NCBI GenBank assembly: GCA_019090405.1
Contig: JAHRVZ010000011.1
Coordinates: 1 to 9,515, forward strand
Length of the DNA stretch: 9,515 bases
Direction of reading: 5' to 3'
DNA from: Paracoccaceae bacterium
Lineage (GTDB): Bacteria > Pseudomonadota > Alphaproteobacteria > Rhodobacterales > Rhodobacteraceae
The translations under genes and the position numbers were made by a program. The notes under the pieces were generated by a model, which ran no database searches, was not told the DNA's origin, and saw only the letters and a list, made by a program, of their open reading frames with translations. Numbering within the stretch: position 1 is the first letter of the stretch; the number at the start of each line of letters is the position of its first letter. Of this stretch, positions 1-4,834 are shown one piece after another.

Positions 1-53
1 AAAGACGCGACTTCTAATTCACACCCTACTCAAACCGTGGGACGATAAAAAAT

Positions 54-317
54 ATGGCCAATTCGCCACAAGCTAAGAAACGCGCCCGTCAGAACGAAGC
101 CCGCTTTGCCGTAAACAAAGCTCGCCGTTCGCGCATCCGTACTTTTCTGCGTACCGTAGAAGAAGCGATTGAATCGGGCGACCAGGACAATGCCGCAACA
201 GCCCTGCGCGCAGCTCAGCCCGAGCTGATGCGCGGTGTGACCAAAGGCGTTTATCATAAAAAGACCGCAGCGCGCAAAATGTCGCGCCTGTCGTCGCGGG
301 TCAAAGCACTGGCCTGA
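54..317 (+). CDS. rpsT: 30S ribosomal protein S20
   Basis: Encodes an 87-residue basic protein, the same length as E. coli S20. S20 binds 16S rRNA early in assembly of the small ribosomal subunit. The N-terminus (MANSPQAKKRARQNEARF) and the C-terminal HKKTAARKMSRLSSRVKAL block match the family, and the composition is rich in Lys, Arg and Ala as expected for a helical rRNA-binding protein. The ATG is the only sensible start; the upstream Shine-Dalgarno is weak (GGGACGA about 8 bases before it). A strong terminator follows at 356-384, so the gene is probably its own transcription unit. Location just before dnaA is a recurrent alphaproteobacterial arrangement. Confidence 0.97.
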   Translation: MANSPQAKKRARQNEARFAVNKARRSRIRTFLRTVEEAIESGDQDNAATALRAAQPELMRGVTKGVYHKKTAARKMSRLSSRVKALA

Positions 318-355
318 GCTTCGGCTCACGCAATCTGAGAAATTTGCTTTTACGT

Positions 356-384
356 AAAGGCGTTGCCATTGGCAGCGCCTTTTT
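356..384 (+). terminator. Rho-independent terminator of rpsT
   Basis: AAAGGCGTTGCC (356-367) pairs with GGCAGCGCCTTT (371-382) around a three-base ATT loop. This gives a 12-bp stem with a single G-U wobble and a T-run (380-384). It lies 38 bases after the rpsT stop and is a textbook intrinsic terminator. Confidence 0.9.
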
Positions 385-550
385 GTGTGCTTTGTTTTTG
401 GTTCGGATTAGCTGACGTTTTTCTGCAGGTGCAACAGATTCTTTGCAGACAAAGTTTGAGTCAATACCAAAGGTTTATTGCCGCATTGCTCAAGAACTTG
501 TTACCACTATGTAAGCGATTCACTCGCTGGGGGGACAGGCGCTAACGGTG

Positions 551-572
551 GTTGTTGATGTGCATCAACAAC
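551..572. promoter_or_regulatory. Candidate FNR/FixK-type operator
   Basis: The inner 14 bases read TTGATGTGCATCAA, an exact fit to the FNR consensus TTGAT-N4-ATCAA. The dyad extends to perfect 10-bp arms (GTTGTTGATG and CATCAACAAC) around TG. FNR/FixK/Dnr-family proteins regulate genes in response to low oxygen or NO in Rhodobacterales. The site is 319 bases before the dnaA start, and no clear -10 element sits at the usual class II distance on either strand, so the target gene and sign of control are unknown. Confidence 0.5.
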
Positions 573-597
573 TGAAGAAAGCGATTGTTGGACGGAT

Positions 598-609
598 GGG
601 CTGTAAGGC
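598..609 (+). repeat. GGGCTGTAA motif, copy 1
   Basis: Reads GGGCTGTAAGGC. The same 12 bases recur at 848-859, and GGGCTGTAA recurs inverted at 650-658. Copies 1 and 2 could also pair as a 9-bp stem with a 43-base loop. Function unknown; it could be an operator or RNA element in the dnaA upstream region. Confidence 0.5.
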
Positions 610-649
610 GTTTTCGAAAGACCTGCTGCAACTATTGGTTTAGGCCGAT

Positions 650-658
650 TTACAGCCC
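650..658 (-). repeat. GGGCTGTAA motif, copy 2 (inverted)
   Basis: TTACAGCCC on the + strand is the reverse complement of GGGCTGTAA. Read on the - strand the motif is followed by ATCGGCC, so it shares a nearby GGCC with copy 3. Confidence 0.45.
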
Positions 659-819
659 TGTCATTAAATGTGTTTGCAACGTTGCTTCGTTGTTCTTTTT
701 TGGTGTCACCAGCGATGGGGATTAGACGCTAATGATGACGGTGCTTGTTGTACCGCCTGTTTTTGGGCGAATGTGCTGCTGTTTTGCCAAGTGCATTCAT
801 ATCCTGCGATGTGAATCCC

Positions 820-836
820 GCCAGAATTTTTCTGGC
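820..836 (+). promoter_or_regulatory. Short hairpin in the dnaA leader
   Basis: GCCAGAA (820-826) and TTCTGGC (830-836) form a perfect 7-bp stem with a TTT loop, 54 bases before the dnaA ATG. No T-run follows directly, so it is not a standard terminator. It may be a leader structure if transcription starts upstream. Confidence 0.35.
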
Positions 837-847
837 TAGAAAACAAC

Positions 848-863
848 GGGCTGTAAGGCCGGA
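848..863 (+). repeat. GGGCTGTAA motif, copy 3, next to the dnaA start
   Basis: Reads GGGCTGTAAGGCCGGA and lies directly before a run of eight T (864-871) and the dnaA ribosome binding site. A bound protein or RNA structure here could influence dnaA expression; this is inference from position only. Confidence 0.45.
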
Positions 864-890
864 TTTTTTTTGGGATGCGTGAGGCGCTGG

Positions 891-2273
891 ATGACAAACG
901 AAAAATGGGGCGAACTGAGACAACGACTGCTTAAGACAGTTGGACAGAATAACTATACCACGTGGATTGAACCACTGGAATTTTCGCAACTTGAAAGCGG
1001 AATTGCGGTTTTTCATGTCCCGACAAATTTCATGGGAAATTACGTCAGCCAAAATTTCGCAGATTTGATTCTGTATGAACTGAACCAAGCTGGCCACCCG
1101 GTGCAACGTGTCGCCTTTAAGGTTGCGGCCAATTCGCCGCTACGACCTGACAACCGACCCGACAACCGATCTGCCTCGCCGACCAAACCAACCGTTTCCA
1201 GCGCCAAAACGAATGCCAGCGTTGCAGAAGCCCTGCAAGCTGCGCCATTGGATGCCCGGTTTACCTTTGATAGCTTTGTCGTAGGCAAGCCAAATGAACT
1301 GGCCCATGCCGCTGCGCGCCGCGTCAGCGAAGGCGGGCCGGTAACGTTTAATCCACTGGTTCTGTATGGCGGCGTTGGCCTTGGCAAAACCCATCTGATG
1401 CATGCGATTGCATGGGAATTACGGGCCCGCAAACCGGAATTGAATGTGCTGTACCTCTCTGCCGAACAATTCATGTACCGATTTGTTCAGGCGCTACGCG
1501 AACGCAAGATGATGGATTTCAAAATCTTGTTTCGATCGGTTGATGTGCTGATGGTGGATGATGTTCAGTTCATCGCCGGTAAGGACAGCACCCAGGAAGA
1601 GTTCTTTCACACTTTCAACGCGCTGGTAGACCAGAACAAACAGATCATCATTTCCGCAGACCGTGCCCCTGGTGAGATCAAAGATCTTGAAGACCGCGTT
1701 AAATCCCGCCTGCAATGCGGGCTGGTGGTGGATTTGCATCCAACTGACTACGAACTTCGTCTGGGCATCCTGCAAACCAAGGTACAGATGCATCGCAAGA
1801 CCTATCCGGACCTTGAAATCACCGATGGTGTTCTGGAATTTCTTGCACAACGTATCTCGACCAATGTGCGTGTTCTCGAAGGCGCGTTGACCCGGCTGTT
1901 TGCCTTTGCTTCGCTGGTCGGGCGCGAAATTGATATGGACCTGACGCAGGATTGTCTGGCCGATGTGTTGCGTGCATCCGAGCGTAAGATCACTGTCGAA
2001 GAGATTCAGCGCAAAGTGTCGGACTATTACAACATTCGCCTTAGCGACATCATCGGACCAAAGCGCCTGCGCACTTATGCGCGCCCGCGTCAGGTGGCGA
2101 TGTATCTGTGCAAGCAACTGACCAGCCGGTCGTTGCCGGAAATCGGGCGTCGTTTTGGCGGACGGGATCATACCACGATCATGTATGGCGTGCGCCGGAT
2201 TGAAGAGTTGAAAACCACCGACGGTCAAATTGCCGAAGATGTGGAAATGCTGCGCCGTACGCTGGAAGCGTAG
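891..2273 (+). CDS. dnaA: Chromosomal replication initiator protein DnaA
   Basis: A 460-residue AAA+ ATPase that, in its ATP form, binds DnaA boxes and melts the origin to start chromosome replication. Domain I (about 1-80) begins MTNEKWGELRQRL. Domain II is a short variable linker (about 81-120) containing RPDNRPDNR. Domain III has Walker A GGVGLGKT (160-167), Walker B with D223-D224, sensor I in IIISADRAP, and the arginine-finger segment LEDRVKSRL. Domain IV ends with the DNA-binding signature GGRDHTT at 423-429. I chose the ATG at 891 because GAGG (881-884) lies six bases upstream and the protein then begins like family members; in-frame TTG (870) and GTG (879) starts would add only a few atypical residues. 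Length is close to E. coli DnaA (467). Confidence 0.98.
   Translation: MTNEKWGELRQRLLKTVGQNNYTTWIEPLEFSQLESGIAVFHVPTNFMGNYVSQNFADLILYELNQAGHPVQRVAFKVAANSPLRPDNRPDNRSASPTKPTVSSAKTNASVAEALQAAPLDARFTFDSFVVGKPNELAHAAARRVSEGGPVTFNPLVLYGGVGLGKTHLMHAIAWELRARKPELNVLYLSAEQFMYRFVQALRERKMMDFKILFRSVDVLMVDDVQFIAGKDSTQEEFFHTFNALVDQNKQIIISADRAPGEIKDLEDRVKSRLQCGLVVDLHPTDYELRLGILQTKVQMHRKTYPDLEITDGVLEFLAQRISTNVRVLEGALTRLFAFASLVGREIDMDLTQDCLADVLRASERKITVEEIQRKVSDYYNIRLSDIIGPKRLRTYARPRQVAMYLCKQLTSRSLPEIGRRFGGRDHTTIMYGVRRIEELKTTDGQIAEDVEMLRRTLEA
1143..1166 (+). repeat. 12-bp tandem repeat in the DnaA linker
   Basis: CGACCTGACAAC is followed directly by CGACCCGACAAC, differing at one synonymous base and encoding RPDN twice (residues 85-92). 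It falls in the unstructured domain II linker, where length variation is tolerated. Probably a small local duplication. Confidence 0.75.
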
Positions 2274-2286
2274 CGCAGGTATCACA

Positions 2287-2323
2287 GGGCAGAGCAGATG
2301 GGCCAGACCGGCCGCCTCTGCCC
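2287..2323. promoter_or_regulatory. GC-rich stem-loop between dnaA and dnaN
   Basis: GGGCAGAG (2287-2294) pairs perfectly with CTCTGCCC (2316-2323), and the loop contains GGCC at 2301-2304 and 2310-2313 that can pair within it. It starts 14 bases after the dnaA stop. There is no T-run, so it may be a Rho-linked or partial terminator, or may protect the dnaA mRNA 3' end. The rest of the 153-base gap has only weak promoter-like words (TTGCAT 2334-2339 with CATAAA 2356-2361, 16-base spacing). Confidence 0.5.
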
Positions 2324-2426
2324 CTTGACGCACTTGCATTTCCGGCGAAACAATCCATAAAAACCTTGTATGGGCAGGCAAACACGCTAGGTTGCCCTTC
2401 CTGACTGACGCAGAGGATCAAAGATC

Positions 2427-3545
2427 ATGAAGTTCAGCATAGAACGCGGCGCATTGCTAAAAGCCGTGTCTCAGGCACAATCGGTTGTAGAGCGACGCAA
2501 TACGATCCCGATACTGGCCAACGTGCTGATCGAAGCCGAAGGCGAACAGGTCCATTTTCGCGCGACAGATCTGGACATAGAAGTGGTCGACAAAACCCTT
2601 GCTCAGGTTGAACGCGCCGGGTCTACCACCGTGTCGGCTATGACGTTGCATGAAATTGTGCGCAAACTGCCGGATGGCGCTTTGGTATCGCTGACCGCTG
2701 ATAGTGCAGCCGGACGGTTGACGGTCGAGGCTGGACGGTCGAACTTTTCGCTGGCGACATTGCCACGCGAAGACTTTCCAGTGATGGCCACGTCGGACTA
2801 CCAGACTAATTTTTCGGTCGCGGCGGCAGTTATGCGGCGATTGTTTGATAAATCCAAATTTGCCATATCGACCGAAGAAACGCGGTATTACCTGAATGGC
2901 GTATATATGCATGTGGCGGAATCCGACGGCGGCAAGGTGCTGCGCTGCGTGGCCACGGATGGACATCGGTTGGCGCGTATTGATGCGGATTTGCCCGAAG
3001 GCGCTGGCGATATGCCCGGTGTGATTGTACCGCGTAAAACCGTTGGTGAGATGCGCAAATTGCTGGAAGACGACGAATTGATGATTGCTGTGTCAGTCAG
3101 CGAAACCAAAGTGCGGTTTGCAACGCCTGATGTGACGCTGACGTCCAAAGTGATCGACGGTACATTTCCCGACTACACACGGGTTATTCCACAGGGCAAT
3201 ACACGCCGTCTGGAAGTGGACGCTGCCGAATTTGCCCGAGCCGTGGATCGGGTGGCGACAGTTTCCTCTGAACGGTCAAGGGCTGTTAAGCTACAGTTGG
3301 AAGAAGACAAGTTGACCCTGTCGGTCAACGCACCTGACAGTGGCGCTGCCGAGGAAGAGCTGGCCGTGGCATATAGTGACGAGTCTCTCGAAATTGGATT
3401 TAACGCCAAATACTTGTTGGAAATCTCTAGTCAGGTGGACCGTGAAAATGCGGTGTTCATGTTTAACTCGGCGGGTGATCCGACGCTGATGCGAGAAGGC
3501 AACGACCAAAGCGCGATCTATGTGGTCATGCCGATGCGGGTTTGA
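2427..3545 (+). CDS. dnaN: DNA polymerase III subunit beta (sliding clamp)
   Basis: A 372-residue protein, close to the 366 of E. coli. Two copies form a ring around DNA that tethers polymerase III and serves as a docking platform for repair and mismatch proteins. The sequence fits three similar clamp domains (roughly 1-125, 126-250, 251-372). Family hallmarks include the N-terminal ERRNTIPILANVLIEA and ATDLDIEV segments, CVATDGHRLA in the middle, FPDYTRVIP, and the C-terminal YVVMPMRV, which lies at the edge of the peptide-binding pocket. The ATG has a good Shine-Dalgarno (AGAGGA, 2412-2417) nine bases upstream. It follows dnaA by 153 bases in the same direction, the classic dnaA-dnaN order, and may be cotranscribed or have its own weak promoter. 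Confidence 0.98.
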   Translation: MKFSIERGALLKAVSQAQSVVERRNTIPILANVLIEAEGEQVHFRATDLDIEVVDKTLAQVERAGSTTVSAMTLHEIVRKLPDGALVSLTADSAAGRLTVEAGRSNFSLATLPREDFPVMATSDYQTNFSVAAAVMRRLFDKSKFAISTEETRYYLNGVYMHVAESDGGKVLRCVATDGHRLARIDADLPEGAGDMPGVIVPRKTVGEMRKLLEDDELMIAVSVSETKVRFATPDVTLTSKVIDGTFPDYTRVIPQGNTRRLEVDAAEFARAVDRVATVSSERSRAVKLQLEEDKLTLSVNAPDSGAAEEELAVAYSDESLEIGFNAKYLLEISSQVDRENAVFMFNSAGDPTLMREGNDQSAIYVVMPMRV

Positions 3546-3550
3546 GGCCA

Positions 3551-3571
3551 CGGAATTTTTCAAAAATTCCG
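3551..3571. terminator. Perfect AT-rich palindrome after dnaN, first of two
   Basis: CGGAATTTTT and AAAAATTCCG flank a single C, giving a 10-bp palindrome five bases after the dnaN stop. It carries T-runs on both strands and could act as a weak bidirectional terminator or mRNA 3'-end stabiliser. Confidence 0.5.
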
Positions 3572-3573
3572 GT

Positions 3574-3596
3574 CCGTTTTCTTTTAAAGAAAACGG
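3574..3596. terminator. Perfect palindrome before recF, second of two
   Basis: CCGTTTTCTTT (3574-3584) and AAAGAAAACGG (3586-3596) flank one T, giving an 11-bp stem. It starts two bases after the first palindrome and ends just before the recF ribosome binding site (AGAGGG, 3599-3604). Its placement suggests partial termination or control of recF translation. Confidence 0.5.
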
Positions 3597-3612
3597 CTAG
3601 AGGGCGAAGCGT

Positions 3613-4710
3613 ATGTTGTGCCTGACAGACCTGACCCTTTCCCATTTCCGTTCGCATAAAATTGCGCGCTTGTCTTGTGATGGTCGTCCTGTGGCGATCT
3701 ATGGGCCCAATGGCGCAGGCAAAACCAATATCCTAGAGGCCGTATCGCTGTTTTCACCCGGTCGCGGCCTGCGCCGGGCATCCGCGCAGGATATGGTACG
3801 CCGTCCTGAGGCGTTGGGTTGGAAGTTGACTGGTATTGTGCAGTCTCTTGGCCGCACACACGAAATTGAAATCTGGTCTGATGCCGGGGCCGCACGACAG
3901 GTTCGTATCGACGAAAAAGCGGCCAACCAATTGGCGCTGGGCCGGATTGCGAGGGTTCTGTGGCTTGTGCCGTCGATGGACCGGCTTTGGATCGAAGGCG
4001 CAGATGGGCGGCGGCGATTTCTTGACCGTATGGCCATGAGCTTTGAGCCATCCCATGCAGAAGCATCGTTAACCTATGAAAAGGCCATGCGCGAGCGGAA
4101 CCGCCTGCTAAAAGATCAAGTGCGCGACCCCGGTTGGTACGGGGCGCTTGAGGCGCAAATGGCCAGTTCAGGCCACGCAATCCACCAGGGCCGGGCCGAG
4201 ACGCTAAAGCTGCTGGCTGCTGCTCAGGATCAGGCGGCAACGGCTTTTCCTGTGGCTGAACTTGAATTGACCCTGACCGAGGGCGAAATGCCCGAAACCG
4301 AGGATGATCTGCGCGATGCTCTGGCCGAAAGCCGGTTTCGCGATATTGCTGCTGGCCGCACATTGGTTGGACCGCACCGCGCTGATCTTTACGGTGTTTA
4401 TGCAGCCAAAGGAGTGCCCGCACGCGATTGTTCGACCGGAGAGCAAAAAGCGCTTTTGGTGTCGCTGATCCTTGCCAATGCACGTGCTTTGGCTGAACGC
4501 ATAGGGGCGCCTCCTATCCTGTTGCTGGATGAGGTCGCAGCACATCTGGACGCTGACCGCCGTGCCGCGCTTTATGATGAGATATGCGCGCTGGGCGCAC
4601 AGGCCTGGATGACTGGCACCGGTGTTGAACTGTTTCAAGAGTTGAAAGATCGCGTCCAATATCTGGAAATAACTGAAACGGACGGGGTGTCTGAGGTTGC
4701 GGTGCCGTAA
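3613..4710 (+). CDS. recF: DNA replication and repair protein RecF
   Basis: A 365-residue SMC/ABC-type ATPase (E. coli RecF has 357). With RecO and RecR it loads RecA at single-strand gaps and helps restart stalled forks. The N-terminus LTDLTLSHFRSH leads to Walker A GPNGAGKT at 31-38. The ABC signature is STGEQK (274-279), inside the segment starting at C273, and Walker B is ILLLDEVAAHLDADRR with D306-E307. The protein lacks the long coiled coil of SMC proteins, as expected for RecF. Start ATG at 3613 has AGAGGG eight bases upstream. It sits 67 bases after dnaN, with two palindromes between them, so expression may be set below that of the clamp gene. Confidence 0.97.
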   Translation: MLCLTDLTLSHFRSHKIARLSCDGRPVAIYGPNGAGKTNILEAVSLFSPGRGLRRASAQDMVRRPEALGWKLTGIVQSLGRTHEIEIWSDAGAARQVRIDEKAANQLALGRIARVLWLVPSMDRLWIEGADGRRRFLDRMAMSFEPSHAEASLTYEKAMRERNRLLKDQVRDPGWYGALEAQMASSGHAIHQGRAETLKLLAAAQDQAATAFPVAELELTLTEGEMPETEDDLRDALAESRFRDIAAGRTLVGPHRADLYGVYAAKGVPARDCSTGEQKALLVSLILANARALAERIGAPPILLLDEVAAHLDADRRAALYDEICALGAQAWMTGTGVELFQELKDRVQYLEITETDGVSEVAVP

Positions 4711-4778
4711 CTATTTCAGGCACTTAAATCTGCTGGTCTGGATATCTGTTTTATCTGACATAAATGCCGCCTGAAAGG

Positions 4779-4807
4779 GTGACATTCCCACCGAAAAACC
4801 GTATAAA
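4779..4807 (+). promoter_or_regulatory. Likely sigma-70-type promoter of gyrB
   Basis: GTGACA (4779-4784, five of six matches to TTGACA) and TATAAA (4802-4807) are separated by exactly 17 bases. The predicted start near 4814 gives a leader of about 20 bases with the gyrB Shine-Dalgarno AGAGG at 4821-4825. It is the best -35/-10 pair I found in the window. The 124-base recF-gyrB gap otherwise shows no clear terminator. Confidence 0.65.
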
Positions 4808-4834
4808 ATGTGAAAAATAAAGAGGATTTTTCGG

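Larger units (their letters stand above)
385..880. other. Long non-coding gap and leader upstream of dnaA
   Basis: No convincing gene lies here; the short open frames have no ribosome binding site or recognisable product. I found no TTATCCACA-type DnaA box on either strand, so I do not call it oriC. It contains several small inverted repeats: CTTTG/CAAAG at 441-454, a GCAACGTTGC palindrome at 676-685, ATTAG/CTAAT at 721-733 and GCCAGAA/TTCTGGC at 820-836. It also holds the FNR-type dyad and the GGGCTGTAA motifs listed separately, plus four GANTC words (437, 458, 517, 813), the CcrM methylation target in many alphaproteobacteria. The dnaA promoter must be here, but I could not find a persuasive -35/-10 pair. 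Confidence 0.6.

Noticed and set aside
363..545. A 60-codon open frame in the rpsT-dnaA gap
   Set aside because: It begins inside the rpsT terminator stem, lacks a ribosome binding site and shows no recognisable features.
870..890. Upstream TTG (870) or GTG (879) start for dnaA
   Set aside because: ATG at 891 has a well-placed GAGG and gives the typical N-terminus; the extensions add non-conserved residues and the TTG lies in the T-run.
1494..2381. A 295-codon open frame on the - strand antisense to dnaA
   Set aside because: It is the complement of a strongly conserved dnaA with no plausible product of its own.
3584..4483. A 299-codon open frame on the - strand antisense to recF
   Set aside because: Low-complexity translation, no start signal, and it runs through the recF Walker A coding sequence; a shadow of GC-rich third positions.
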